Source: Planctomycetaceae bacterium (lineage in GTDB: Bacteria; Planctomycetota; Planctomycetia; Pirellulales; Pirellulaceae). Taken from it: a DNA stretch of 18,935 nucleotides. Each line of letters begins with the position of its first letter. Within the stretch, counting starts at the first letter, position 1. The notes below the pieces were generated by a model, which did not search any database, was not told the origin of the DNA, and saw only the letters and a list, made by a program, of their open reading frames with translations. The translations under genes and the position numbers were made by a program. Shown here piece by piece: positions 8,285 to 17,107 of this stretch. The stretch spans positions 34,326-53,260 of the forward strand of contig DMPQ01000269.1 of the NCBI GenBank assembly GCA_003455945.1, given 5' to 3'.

Positions 8285-8983
8285 CCAAAGGTCCGTCCAG
8301 GGGAAGATCGCGAACGCCCGCGAGCGTGTCGACCGATCGGCCGAACGAGTCGAGAACGTTTCCGAAACGGAGGCGATTGCTCGACCGAATCGGTGCGAGC
8401 GGCGTCATGAAACCCGCCCGGCGTATCGCGAGATCGGACTTCGTTGCAGGTCATCACCGCTGCGGTCTCTCGACGAGACCAGACTCGCCTGGTGCGAGCA
8501 TCGATAGGTGGGCTTGACGGATCCGGACGGTCGGATGGGACTTCTCCAGTCCCGATCGAGGTCGCGTCTCGAAGCGAAAGTCGGTGGCTCGAACGGTCGA
8601 TGGGAACGTTTCCCGGCGGACGTTCGGGCTGATCGATGGCGGTTTCGGATGTCGGTGCCCAGTCGAAGCGGTCGGCTCGCCAGCGTGCGTGCCGAGGGAC
8701 TTCGGTTCGGGGGCCGGAATGCGAACGGCTGGCGTAACGAGACGAATCGCGGCAGATTCCGGAGCCCTCAGGGTCTTCGGAATCGGACGGCTGCGCGACG
8801 GAGCGTTCGACCTCGACGAGCCACGGAACGGCCGACCGGATCACGTTCACGGAATCGCGCGGTGCCGTCGAGGTTTCGCGCGGGTTTTCGATGCGACATC
8901 ACGATGTCGTCGTCGAAGGTCGGCAAGTCGTTTCGGCGGGAGTTCGCATCCCGATCGGAATCCCTTTCCAAATGCGTGCACGG

Positions 8984-9013
8984 TTCCGGCGCGATTTCGA
9001 CCAGTGGTAGAAT
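8984..9013 (+). promoter_or_regulatory. Candidate promoter of the sigma factor gene
   Basis: TAGAAT at 9008-9013 is preceded by TGG (9005-9007), giving an extended -10 arrangement (TGn-TAGAAT). The -35 candidate TTCCGG at 8984-8989 is weak, with an 18-base spacer. Transcription from about 9020 would leave a leader of roughly 195 bases before the TTG start at 9215. Confidence 0.45.
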
Positions 9014-9202
9014 AACGTGCTTCGAGACCGGGGAACGTTGCCGGCATGACGAGCTTCCGACGAGTCGCCGACTCGCAGGATTTCGTCCCACCGGAACGAC
9101 GTGATGCGTGCGACAATGAGCGAGATCGACGGCGACCGCCGTTCGTCCCGTTCCGGATGCCGATCGGTCGAAGCCAGGATGTGACCCCCAAGACATTGGC
9201 GT

Positions 9203-9217
9203 AGGAGTGCGACCTTG
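9203..9217 (+). promoter_or_regulatory. Shine-Dalgarno fixing a TTG start for the sigma gene
   Basis: AGGAG at 9203-9207 is followed by a 7-base spacer and TTG at 9215-9217. This is ideal ribosome-binding spacing and the best such site in the leader. No in-frame ATG or GTG gives a better start: the next Met codons are deep in the acidic N-terminus (residue 59) or within conserved region 1.2. Confidence 0.75.
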
Positions 9218-10819
9218 TACGACGCATTGCTCGACGAATTCGAGGACGAGTCGACGCGGACCCGAGCCGGGAACACGTTCGACGACGCGGTCGTCGGAGA
9301 CGTCGAAGACGAGGATCAGGTCGAGATTCTCGACACCAACTCGAATGACGTCGATCTCCAGCCGGATGCCGAAGATCTGTTTGCCGGGATGGACGAGACC
9401 GAGTCGTGGTCCGACGACCCGGTCCGCATGTACCTGATGCAGATGGGGCGGATTCCGCTGCTCACTCGCCACGAAGAGGTTTCGGCGGCGAAGGAGATCG
9501 AGCGGACCCGAACTCTCTACCGCAACTCGATGATCGCCACCGACTTCATCCTTCAGGGGGCAGTGGCGGCGCTCGAGAAGGTGCGCGACGGCCAGCTCCG
9601 GCTGGACCGGACCATCGAAGTCTCGGTGACCAATACGGCCGAGAAGAAGCGGATCCTCAAGCGTCTTACCCCGAACCTCGTGACGCTCCGGCATCTGCTC
9701 GAAGTGAACCAGCGCGACTACCGGACGGCGATCGACCGCCGTCAGCCGATGCCTCAGCGTCGCCGCGCCTGGGCGTCGCTCATCCGTCGCCGTCACAAGG
9801 CGGTCCGACTGATCGAAGAACTCAACCTGCGCATCAACCGACTTCAGCCGCTGTTCGAGAAGCTGGCCGAGATCTCGGCCCGCATGCTCGAGCTGCACGC
9901 CCAGATCCGCTCGACCGGCGAGACCGGGACGTTCATGGGGCGGACGGTCGAAGAACTGCGGCGCGAACTGCATTACCTGATGCGGATCACCTTCGAGTCG
10001 CCGTGGACGCTGCGTCGGCGCATCGAACGGACTCGCGTCTTCCAACAGGAACATGACGCCGCGAAGCGAGTCCTCTCGGCCGGCAACCTCCGATTGGTCG
10101 TGTCGATCGCCAAGAAGTACCGCAACCGCGGCCTGAGCTTTCTGGACCTGATCCAGGAAGGGAACACCGGTCTGATGCGAGCGGTCGACAAGTTCGAACA
10201 TGCTCGCGGCTATAAATTCTCGACCTACGCGACGTGGTGGATCCGTCAGGCGATCACTCGTGCGATCGCCGATCAGAGTCGCACGATCCGCGTTCCGGTC
10301 CACATGATCGACACCATGAGCAAGGTGCGAGCGGTGACGCGCGACCTGCTGCAGGAGCTCGGTCGCGAACCGACGGCGGAAGAGACTGCCGAGAGGGCGA
10401 AGCTCTCGCTCGACGACGCCCGTTGCATCATGAAGATGGCGCGCCAGCCCCTGTCGCTCGACCAGCCGGTCGGCGATCACGACGACAGCTACTTCGGCGA
10501 GTTCCTGCAGGACCATCGCGAAGACGATCCGCTCTACGACACGCATCAGCAGGCGCTCAAGCATCGGATCGAAGAGGCGATGGAGACGCTGAACTATCGC
10601 GAGCGGGAAATCCTTCGACTGCGCTACGGCCTCGCCGACGGCTATGCCTACACGCTCGAAGAGGTCGGTCGGATCTTCTCGGTGACTCGCGAACGAGTTC
10701 GCCAGATCGAGTCCAAGGCGGTCCGCAAGCTCCAGCAGCCCTACCGCGCCCGAACGCTCGCCAGCTTCCTGGAAGGGGGCGAGGCGTACGTCGAGGGACC
10801 GACAGCCGAAACCGCCTGA
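9215..10819 (+). CDS. rpoD: RNA polymerase sigma factor, RpoD/SigA-type (sigma-70 group)
   Basis: A 534-residue sigma-70 that directs RNA polymerase to promoters. Residues 1-66 are strongly acidic, a region 1.1-like tail. Region 1.2 is at about 67-98 ([19 protein letters not shown]). A basic non-conserved region covers about 100-285. Region 2 is at about 288-360, with [19 protein letters not shown], the core-binding [19 protein letters not shown] and the -10-binding [19 protein letters not shown]. Region 3 ([22 protein letters not shown]) follows. Region 4 is at about 449-518, with [15 protein letters not shown] and the -35 helix-turn-helix [21 protein letters not shown]. Presence of regions 1.2 and 4 and the length argue for a group 1/2 factor rather than an ECF or sporulation sigma. 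Whether it is the sole housekeeping factor or a paralogue cannot be told. The start is TTG with a strong Shine-Dalgarno, unusual for a core gene. It is monocistronic, ending at an intrinsic terminator. Confidence 0.93.
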   Translation: MYDALLDEFEDESTRTRAGNTFDDAVVGDVEDEDQVEILDTNSNDVDLQPDAEDLFAGMDETESWSDDPVRMYLMQMGRIPLLTRHEEVSAAKEIERTRTLYRNSMIATDFILQGAVAALEKVRDGQLRLDRTIEVSVTNTAEKKRILKRLTPNLVTLRHLLEVNQRDYRTAIDRRQPMPQRRRAWASLIRRRHKAVRLIEELNLRINRLQPLFEKLAEISARMLELHAQIRSTGETGTFMGRTVEELRRELHYLMRITFESPWTLRRRIERTRVFQQEHDAAKRVLSAGNLRLVVSIAKKYRNRGLSFLDLIQEGNTGLMRAVDKFEHARGYKFSTYATWWIRQAITRAIADQSRTIRVPVHMIDTMSKVRAVTRDLLQELGREPTAEETAERAKLSLDDARCIMKMARQPLSLDQPVGDHDDSYFGEFLQDHREDDPLYDTHQQALKHRIEEAMETLNYREREILRLRYGLADGYAYTLEEVGRIFSVTRERVRQIESKAVRKLQQPYRARTLASFLEGGEAYVEGPTAETA

Positions 10820-10876
10820 GCGGCGACGGCAACGACGTATCGGAGCCCGATCCGGCTCCAACGAAGTTCTCTCCCG

Positions 10877-10919
10877 ACCGGCGTTCCGTGGGGTCGCGTC
10901 CCGGAACGCCGGTTTTTCT
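10877..10919 (+). terminator. Intrinsic terminator of the sigma factor gene
   Basis: A 12-bp perfect stem (10877-10888, ACCGGCGTTCCG, pairing with 10902-10913) with a 13-base loop is followed directly by TTTTTCT. It lies 58 bases after the sigma stop codon. The opposite strand lacks a T-run, so it should act on + strand transcripts only. A smaller hairpin at 10952-10968 lies just beyond the end of the convergent gene and has no T-run. Confidence 0.9.
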
Positions 10920-10996
10920 GTTGCGCGTCGCTCGAGGCTACGGAGCTGCGCTCGCCGCCGATCGGCGACAGGTTCGGCGGCAGGCCCTTCGACGCG

Positions 10997-11755
10997 TCAG
11001 ATCTCGATCACGTCGCCGTCGTTCGCCGGGTAGGTCTCGGGGAAGATCCGACGCATCGCCTCGAGATCGGGGCCTTCTCCTTCCGCTTCCTGCGGATCGT
11101 GATGGACCAGATACAGACGCCGAGCGCCGCAGATCCTGGCCACCTCGGCGACCGGCGTGGCGCAGCTGTGACCGGTCAGCAGCGCTCGATCCTCTCGCCC
11201 GTCCGCGAAGTAGCACTCGTGCACCAGCACGTCGACATCCCGGATCGCGTCGACATAGTCGGCCCCCGGCGATGCGGTCGTGTCGGTGACATAAGCCAGG
11301 CTCTTCCCCTGATGCTCGATCCGATAGCCGAGGCTCCCGCCCGGATGATCCAGCGGAAACCAACGGACCTCCGCTCCCGACTTCATCTCCTTGGTCCGTC
11401 CGACCAGCGGTCGAAAGTCGCACGGCGGCTTGATCGGAAACAACAGCGGCGAAAAGAGGTGCCGTTCGATCGCCGCGAGCTTTTCGGCATCGCCGTGAAC
11501 CGTCACTTGCCGGACCGAGACCGCCGGAGGGTCGCGCCGCTGCAGCAGGTCGAACAGGAAGGTCAGACCGATCGTGTGGTCGAGATGCGCGTGCGTCAGA
11601 AAGACGTCGAGCGTCGGGAGTTCGACATGCTCCCGAGCGCGAAAGAACCCGGTCCCCGCGTCGATCAGGATGCCGAGTTCCGGAAGCATCACGCACGAGG
11701 TGTGTCGCGTTTCGTTCGGATGGTAGCCGGCAGTCCCGAGAAAATGCAGTCTCAT
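10997..11755 (-). CDS. Metallo-beta-lactamase fold hydrolase, RNase Z-like
   Basis: A 252-residue MBL-fold metallohydrolase. It starts MRLHFLGTAGYHPNETRHTSC, the family's opening strand and nucleic-acid/phosphodiester-type loop. The dinuclear metal site is visible: THAHLDHTIGL (H55, H57, D59, H60), DHPGG (H137), the bridging D158 in YVTDTT, and a terminal His in LVHHDP (218-219). HECYF at 179-183 and TGHS at 195-198 resemble the HEATF and HST motifs of RNase Z. The flexible-arm exosite of true RNase Z is not evident, so tRNA 3' processing is only one option; other phosphodiesterases of the fold fit as well. It is downstream of the AsmA-like gene on the same strand, 128 bases away, so cotranscription is possible but unproven. 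Confidence 0.85.
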   Translation of the reverse strand: MRLHFLGTAGYHPNETRHTSCVMLPELGILIDAGTGFFRAREHVELPTLDVFLTHAHLDHTIGLTFLFDLLQRRDPPAVSVRQVTVHGDAEKLAAIERHLFSPLLFPIKPPCDFRPLVGRTKEMKSGAEVRWFPLDHPGGSLGYRIEHQGKSLAYVTDTTASPGADYVDAIRDVDVLVHECYFADGREDRALLTGHSCATPVAEVARICGARRLYLVHHDPQEAEGEGPDLEAMRRIFPETYPANDGDVIEI

Positions 11756-11788
11756 CGAATCGATCCGCTCCTGGCTTGATCGGCGCGC

Positions 11789-11805
11789 CGACGGCTTGGC
11801 CGTCG
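11789..11805 (-). other. Small hairpin between the AsmA-like and MBL genes
   Basis: CGACGGC and GCCGTCG form a 7-bp stem around a 3-base loop. There is no T-run, so it is not a convincing terminator. It may be an RNA-stability or partial attenuation element between two genes read in the same direction, or it may be chance in GC-rich DNA. Confidence 0.25.
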
Positions 11806-11883
11806 CGACGCACCGCGAGTCGACGTCGCCGATCGGAACCGCTCGGCGTTCGCCGCGCTCGCTCCAAGGCCGATCGTCACGTC

Positions 11884-14800
11884 CTAGTTTCCTCCGCCGA
11901 ACAGCCGCCCCAGCCCGCGCTGGATCTGCTCGTCGAGCAGCTGACCGGCCGCCTGTTCGACGACGCGTCGCGACAGCTGGGTCAGCACGTCGCGATCGAT
12001 CTGCGGACGCGACAGGGTCCCGCGAATCGGTACCTGAACCTCGAGACCGGCCAGCGGCTTGAGCAGCGGCTTGGTGTTGACCCAGTTCTGATTGATCGGC
12101 ACGACCGCCACCAGATCGATCGACTGATCGCTGCCGACACTGCCGCGCGTCACGATCACGACATCGCCGATCCGCGCCTCGAGTCGATCGTGATGGACGC
12201 GGCCCGCCGCGATGCGGAAGTTGATGTCCTGCGCCGGCAGCTCGACCCACCGTGCATTCCCTTCGGCCGGTGCTCGACCGTCCCCCAGACTTCGGATCGC
12301 GCGAGTCAGTCCGACGAGCTGCTCGACCAGCGGCCCGGGCCCGAGCGACGCCTGGCGGATACGGATCGTCCCCGCTCCCTGTCCGGCCAACGGATCGGTC
12401 AGAGGAAGGTCCATCCCTTGAAGATCGAGGTCGATCGCACCGCGAGCCGCGGTGGCGCTTGCCGCCAGCGGAGCGACGAACTGCAGCCACTGCCGACAGG
12501 CCTCCGGAGTCAGTTCGACTCCTTCGAGCAATCGCCCTTCGTCGGCGACGAAGCGCGGAACGGGACGTTCGAAGGAAATGCGCGAGCGGAGCTGCAGGTT
12601 GCCCGAACCGAGCGGCAGGCGGAAGTCGCCGAGGTCGAGCACCCGGTCCCGCAACTTGCCGTGCAGCTCGCCCGGTCCGAACGGAATCCCGGCGATCGTC
12701 CCCGACTCCCAGCCGATCCCCCCTTCGCTGACGAGCCCCATCGGCGGCCAGAGGATCGCGTTCGGATCGTCGGCATTCGCCGAACCGGTCATCAGCGGCC
12801 CCTGCGACATCAGCGAGGTGGTCCGCTCGCCGACCAGTTCGGTCCCTTCTCCCAGCCAAGGCCGAACGAGCGCGATCCAGTCGTGGCGCCGGACCGTCAG
12901 TTCCCCCTGCAGCTGCGCAGGCCAGCGGACATCACCCAGTTTCATCGTCCCCGCGAGAGCCAGACGCTGTGCTTCGCCCGAGAGGTCGGCGCGGGCCAAC
13001 GTCAGCTCACCGCCGACCGGATCGAACGTCCCGTCGAGCAGCACGTCGAGCTTCGCTTCGCGCCACGTCCGAGCCTCGTTCCCGTTGCGACCGGCGGCCG
13101 CGGACGAACCTGAGGCGCTCGCGATGCGCATCGACCACGACTCGATCGCCCCGGCCTGATCGAATCCCCAGAGCGTTCGCTCGCCGTCGGCGATCTCGCG
13201 GACCGATCCGGAGCCGACGAGCTGTCCGGTCATCTCGACCCCCGACCCGCTCCAGGCCGGAAACCAACGACTCAGCCGTTCCAGGTCGGCCCGCAGCGCG
13301 TAACTCCCCGCCAGCCGGCGGTCGGCGCCGTTACCGAAGTTCAGCCGTTCGATCCGGCAACTGACGGTCGACGAACTGGCGTCGGCCGTCGTCACTTCGA
13401 GCTCGCCGTCGGTCAGCGAGTACCGGAGCGAGGCGACGCCGCCCAACTCCGCTTCGCGCGCCTTGATGTCCGGTCCGGTCAGTGCAATGTCGTCGCAGCG
13501 ATAGTCCAGACGATCGATCAGGATCGCATCGGCACTCCAGACCACTTCGCCGACCGCCTGGATGGCTCCGGTCAGTCGATAGCCGACAAGCGGTTCGACG
13601 ATGCCGATGCGCGCCAACCAACGCTCGATGGCGCCACTCAGTCGCAGTTCGGCTCGCCGATCGCCGGAACTGCCGCCAGCGGGATCCCGAGGGAGCAAGG
13701 TGAGCGAGTCGTCGGCAGCGACGACGGTGGTCCAGAACGGCGAGAGCCCTTCCCCCCAGTCGCGCTCGGGGTCGAAGCGACCGCCGAAGCCGACCGCGAT
13801 CGCCGGATCCTGCCAGATCGGCCCCTCGGCGCCGCGGACATCGATGCCGGTCAGATCGAGTCGACCGCCGAAACCGATCCCGCGATCCGACGTCGGACCG
13901 GGGGAGCCGTCGGCCGTCAGCTCCTGACCTTCTCCCCAAGCCAATCGCCCGGTGATCCGCCCGGCGAAGTTCGTCCCCTGCAGGTCGATCAGCTCGCCGA
14001 ACTGTCGCTGCCAACCGGCGAGATCGCCGATCAGTCGCAGCTCTCCGGCCTGAGTCGTTCCGGCCCCTTCGAGCAGCAGATCGGGGGCCTGAAGGTTGGC
14101 GAACTCGAGCGCCGGCCCGTCCGACGTTCCGACGACGGCTGCCGCGGCACGAAGCGACTGGTCCCAGCGAATCTCGCCGTCAGGACCTCGCAGCGTCATC
14201 GGAGTCGTCGTCAGGTCGACGAGCAATCGACGACGCTCCGCCTCACGACGACTGTGGATCGTCCACCCCAGCTCCCCCTCCCGCACCTCGACGTCCGATC
14301 GCATCCGCAAGGTATTCGGCAGCATCCGAGCCAACGGCGCGATCTGCAGCGAGCCGGTCGACTCGAACGTGCGAGTCCCCTCGTCGGTCCACCACGCGTC
14401 GAGTCGATTCAGATCGAGGAACCCGACGACGTCCCCTCCGCCGATCGACGACTGCAGTCGCGTCGGAGCGAACTCGACGAGAGCTCCGTCCCAACCGAAT
14501 CCCCCTTCGAGCGTCGCCGCCGCAAGTTCGATCCGATCCCCTTGCGCCATCGGCGGCACGAACAGTCGAAGCTGACGCGAGGAGCCTCTAGCGATCGAGG
14601 CGCGCCCCGAGGATCCGTCCGAAGCGACATGCACCGTTCCGACAAGATCCAGATCGCCGGACGAGCGGAGCCCTTCGAAACCGAATCGGGGAGCGAAACG
14701 TTCGAGCCAGGTCAGATCGGCGTCGGCGAGTTCGAGCTCGAGATCGAACCCGTCGCTCAGCGTGCCGTTACCGTCGCAGCGGAGGGACCGCACGGCACTC

Positions 14801-15417
14801 TCCTGGGCCTTCGACTTCCATTCCCAACGTCCGTCGTCATGCGTCAACGAAATCGCCAGGTCGTTCAGGTCGCTCGTTCCGCTCTCCGAGGCGACTCGGA
14901 GCGTCGCTTGGTCGCAGACCAGCGTGAACCGAGGAACCGGCGTCTCGGTCTCGGACTCGACCAGGCCGTCGAAGACCCGTTCGAGATCGGTCGTCCCCGA
15001 TTCGACTCGAACCGTTCCGGCCAGCCCGGTGACGCGGATCGTTCCCAAGTCGGTCGACGCGACGAGAAGCGACGCGAGCGACTTGCCGACCGTCACTTCG
15101 CTCGCTTCGACCAGAACGTTGCCGTCGGCGTCGAGCAACCGGACATCGTTCAGACGGGGAGCGGAGAACCAATCGAGCGACGTCCGACCGATCGCGACTC
15201 GACCGTCGATCCCTTCGAGCGTCGAGGCGACCGTCGATTCGACGAGCGACGTCGAAGCGATCACCCAAGGAAGCACATAGAGACCGCCGACGAGCAGCAT
15301 CGTCGACACGACGACGATCCTCAGGCGGCGTCCCGACGAACGACGCGACGGACCGGAGTCCGCGATCGATTCCTCGACCGGCGGTTCGTCCCGATCCGGT
15401 TTCGTCCGACGTCCCAT
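11884..15417 (-). CDS. AsmA/TamB-like large membrane-anchored protein
   Basis: A 1177-residue protein with a single N-terminal signal-anchor at about 33-55 (RIVVVSTMLLVGGLYVLPWV). Its long beta-rich body would lie on the periplasmic side. Residues about 58-150 (EGIDGRVAIGRTSLDWFSAPRLNDVRLL, split here only by wording) follow the AsmA pattern of an anchored start plus 'V-x-L-x-D-x-x-G' strands. The C-terminus, about 1000-1160, has GTIRIRQASLGPGPL, IGDVVIVTRGSVGSDQSIDLV and VQVPIRGTLSRPQID, all typical of AsmA-like C-terminal regions. Family knowledge: AsmA/TamB/YhdP-type proteins form lipid-transfer grooves between membranes or aid outer-membrane assembly. I chose the ATG at 15417 because GAGGGAG lies 6 bases upstream; a start at 15483 is possible but has no good ribosome site. 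TAGAAT on this strand (15562-15557) is a candidate -10. Substrate unknown. Confidence 0.8.
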   Translation of the reverse strand: MGRRTKPDRDEPPVEESIADSGPSRRSSGRRLRIVVVSTMLLVGGLYVLPWVIASTSLVESTVASTLEGIDGRVAIGRTSLDWFSAPRLNDVRLLDADGNVLVEASEVTVGKSLASLLVASTDLGTIRVTGLAGTVRVESGTTDLERVFDGLVESETETPVPRFTLVCDQATLRVASESGTSDLNDLAISLTHDDGRWEWKSKAQESAVRSLRCDGNGTLSDGFDLELELADADLTWLERFAPRFGFEGLRSSGDLDLVGTVHVASDGSSGRASIARGSSRQLRLFVPPMAQGDRIELAAATLEGGFGWDGALVEFAPTRLQSSIGGGDVVGFLDLNRLDAWWTDEGTRTFESTGSLQIAPLARMLPNTLRMRSDVEVREGELGWTIHSRREAERRRLLVDLTTTPMTLRGPDGEIRWDQSLRAAAAVVGTSDGPALEFANLQAPDLLLEGAGTTQAGELRLIGDLAGWQRQFGELIDLQGTNFAGRITGRLAWGEGQELTADGSPGPTSDRGIGFGGRLDLTGIDVRGAEGPIWQDPAIAVGFGGRFDPERDWGEGLSPFWTTVVAADDSLTLLPRDPAGGSSGDRRAELRLSGAIERWLARIGIVEPLVGYRLTGAIQAVGEVVWSADAILIDRLDYRCDDIALTGPDIKAREAELGGVASLRYSLTDGELEVTTADASSSTVSCRIERLNFGNGADRRLAGSYALRADLERLSRWFPAWSGSGVEMTGQLVGSGSVREIADGERTLWGFDQAGAIESWSMRIASASGSSAAAGRNGNEARTWREAKLDVLLDGTFDPVGGELTLARADLSGEAQRLALAGTMKLGDVRWPAQLQGELTVRRHDWIALVRPWLGEGTELVGERTTSLMSQGPLMTGSANADDPNAILWPPMGLVSEGGIGWESGTIAGIPFGPGELHGKLRDRVLDLGDFRLPLGSGNLQLRSRISFERPVPRFVADEGRLLEGVELTPEACRQWLQFVAPLAASATAARGAIDLDLQGMDLPLTDPLAGQGAGTIRIRQASLGPGPLVEQLVGLTRAIRSLGDGRAPAEGNARWVELPAQDINFRIAAGRVHHDRLEARIGDVVIVTRGSVGSDQSIDLVAVVPINQNWVNTKPLLKPLAGLEVQVPIRGTLSRPQIDRDVLTQLSRRVVEQAAGQLLDEQIQRGLGRLFGGGN

Positions 15418-15423
15418 GACGAT

Positions 15424-15430
15424 CTCCCTC
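15424..15430 (-). promoter_or_regulatory. Ribosome binding site choosing the AsmA-like start
   Basis: On the - strand GAGGGAG is followed by a 6-base spacer and the ATG at 15417. It supports this start over the in-frame ATG 66 bases further upstream at 15483. Confidence 0.65.
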
Positions 15431-15556
15431 GCTTCCCGCGAATCGTTTCGGCAGCTGGCGCCGCACGGCGATTCGCTCGGCATCCTTGCGATCCGTCGAC
15501 TCTCCTCTCCGCACCGACGATCTGCGAGATCGTGGGTCGCGTCGAGGAACCGCCGG

Positions 15557-15562
15557 ATTCTA
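15557..15562 (-). promoter_or_regulatory. Candidate -10 element of the AsmA-like gene
   Basis: ATTCTA on the + strand reads TAGAAT on the gene's strand and is followed by CCGG, as at 321-330. The -35 position shows no good match. Transcription from about 15550 would give a leader of about 130 bases. The rest of the 15418-15655 spacer shows no gene and no clear terminator for the upstream beta-CASP gene. Confidence 0.35.
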
Positions 15563-15655
15563 GGAATTCCGGAACGGCGAGCCTAGGTCGACCGCGTGTT
15601 CGGGTGTCGTCGCCGGCGGCGATCGATCGGCCGCGAGTCTTCCCGGCGAACCGGC

Positions 15656-17071
15656 TCAGCCGTTCAGTTCCCAGGTTTCTCCCGGTCGCGGGACGCGGAC
15701 CGGCAGGCGCGTCCGCTGACGGATGGCGGCTGCCAGACTCTCCGCCGGGGCCGGTTCGCCGTGGACCAGCGCGACCTCCCGCACCGATCCGCGGGACCGA
15801 ACCTGATCGAGCCAGTCGAGCAGCTCGTTCCGATCGGCGTGGCCGCTGAGTCCTTCGAGCCGTTCGACCGACGCTCGCACCTCGACCTGCCGGCCGAGAA
15901 TCGACACGGGAGAACGACCTTCGAGGATCCGGCGTCCCAGCGTTTCGGGAGCCTGGAAACCGGCGAACAGCACGAAGGTGCTCGGCTTGGACACGTGGTG
16001 CTTCAGATGATGCAGGATCCGTCCCGACTCGCACATTCCCGAGGCGGCGATGATGACGCAGGGACCGTCGAAATCGTTCAGACGTCGCGACTGATCGGCC
16101 GTTCGGATCGGATGCAGATGCCGAAACCCGAGCGGATCCCGATCCGATTCGGTCGAGATCCTGCGGATCGTCTCGTCGTCGAAGCATTCGGGATGACTGC
16201 GAAAGACCTCCATCGCCTCGTTCGCCATCGGACTGTCGATGAAGACCGGCATCTCGGGGAGACGATCCGCTTCGGCCAGTTCGTTCAGCCGATAGATGAT
16301 CTCCTGAGTCCTTCCGACACTGAACGCCGGGATCAGCAGCACGCCTCCCTGATCGAACACGCGCCGTACCGCCTCGTGCAGCAAACGCCCGACATCGGAT
16401 CGAGCGGCATGGACCCGATCACCGTAGGTGCTCTCCATCAGCACATAGTCGGCTCCGTCGGGATACTCGGGATCGCGCAGAATCGGCGTCTCGGTTCGCC
16501 CGATGTCGCCGCTGAAGGCGAGCGTGACGGGCTTGTTCCCCGGCTCGTCGATCCGCACCGAAAGCGATGCGGAGCCGAGCATGTGTCCGGCGTCGACGAA
16601 GGTTGCGGTCACGCCGGGGAGGACTTCGGTCGGGGTCGCGTAGTCGATCGTCTCGAAGAGCGCGAGCGTGCGTCGGGCATCGGCGACGGTGTAGAGCGGC
16701 TCGAACGGCCGCTTTCCTTCGCGCCGTCGATCGCGATTGACGTACTCCACGTCCGATTCCTGAATCTCGGCGGAGTCCATCAGCATGACGCGAGCCAAGT
16801 CGGCGGTCGCGGCGGTCGCGCGGATCGGACCGTCGAACCCCGCTCGAACCAATCCGGGCAGATTGCCGCAGTGATCGATGTGCGCGTGCGACAGCAGCAC
16901 GGCATCGATATCCGCCGCACGAAACGGGAACTCCCGATTCCGCCGAAACGCCTCCTTGCGCCGCCCCTGATACAGCCCGCAATCGAGCAGCAGCGAGCGC
17001 GATCCCGTCTCGATCCGATGCATCGAACCGGTGACGGTTCCGGCGGCGCCGCAGAAACAGAGTCGAGCCAT
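15656..17071 (-). CDS. Beta-CASP metallo-beta-lactamase ribonuclease (CPSF/RNase J superfamily-like)
   Basis: A 471-residue nuclease-type protein with the complete beta-CASP motif set. Motif I region is LCFCGAAGTVTGS (4-16, metal-binding loop). Motif II is SHAHIDHCGNLP (H62, H64, D66, H67), motif III DAGHMLGSAS (H163) and motif IV FSGDIGR (D189). Motif A is MESTYGDR (E213), motif B lies around GRILHHLKHH (350-359), and motif C is LSGHADR (H411), with a further His in VHGEP (437). The C-terminal part matches the 'RNA specificity' domain seen after the MBL core. The likely role is RNA endo/exonuclease in mRNA decay or processing. The length fits bacterial and archaeal CPSF-type proteins rather than RNase J, about 550. 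The ATG at 17071 has GGAG with a 6-base spacer. It follows the right-edge gene by 36 bases, so the two are probably one transcript. Confidence 0.92.
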   Translation of the reverse strand: MARLCFCGAAGTVTGSMHRIETGSRSLLLDCGLYQGRRKEAFRRNREFPFRAADIDAVLLSHAHIDHCGNLPGLVRAGFDGPIRATAATADLARVMLMDSAEIQESDVEYVNRDRRREGKRPFEPLYTVADARRTLALFETIDYATPTEVLPGVTATFVDAGHMLGSASLSVRIDEPGNKPVTLAFSGDIGRTETPILRDPEYPDGADYVLMESTYGDRVHAARSDVGRLLHEAVRRVFDQGGVLLIPAFSVGRTQEIIYRLNELAEADRLPEMPVFIDSPMANEAMEVFRSHPECFDDETIRRISTESDRDPLGFRHLHPIRTADQSRRLNDFDGPCVIIAASGMCESGRILHHLKHHVSKPSTFVLFAGFQAPETLGRRILEGRSPVSILGRQVEVRASVERLEGLSGHADRNELLDWLDQVRSRGSVREVALVHGEPAPAESLAAAIRQRTRLPVRVPRPGETWELNG

Positions 17072-17107
17072 GCGTATCTCCGGCAGGCGATTCGGTCGCG
17101 CTCGACG

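Larger units (their letters stand above)
8120..9214. other. Gene-free spacer of about 1.1 kb upstream of the sigma gene
   Basis: No frame on either strand here gives a protein with recognisable motifs; the open frames are Arg/Ser-rich artefacts of high GC. What it holds: a TATGAT-like -10 for the - strand gene (8199-8204), promoter-like hexamers at 8257-8284 and 8984-9013, and small perfect hairpins. The hairpins include 8357-8369, 8464-8480 (GGTCTC/GAGACC), 8537-8553 (GGGACT/AGTCCC) and 9061-9075. No tRNA, tmRNA, RNase P or SRP RNA signature was recognised. An unrecognised structured RNA or a long regulated leader is possible. Confidence 0.6.

Noticed and set aside
8278..8850. A 190-codon open frame on the - strand in the gene-free spacer
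   Set aside because: Arg/Ser/Pro-rich, no ribosome site or motif seen; overlaps equally poor frames on the other strand.
8885..8915. Short inverted repeat CGACATC/GATGTCG in the spacer, considered as an operator
   Set aside because: The arms leave only a two-base centre and no second copy was seen, so there is no support beyond chance symmetry.
8508..9104. A 198-codon open frame on the + strand in the spacer
   Set aside because: Composition is Arg/Ser/Gly-rich and protein-like features are absent; it runs through the candidate sigma promoter.
8768..10861. A 697-codon open frame on the - strand across the sigma gene
   Set aside because: Antisense to a clear RpoD-type protein; it contains no recognisable domain.
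15418..15483. Longer N-terminus for the AsmA-like protein
   Set aside because: The upstream ATG lacks a properly spaced ribosome site, while the ATG at 15417 has GAGGGAG at 6 bases.
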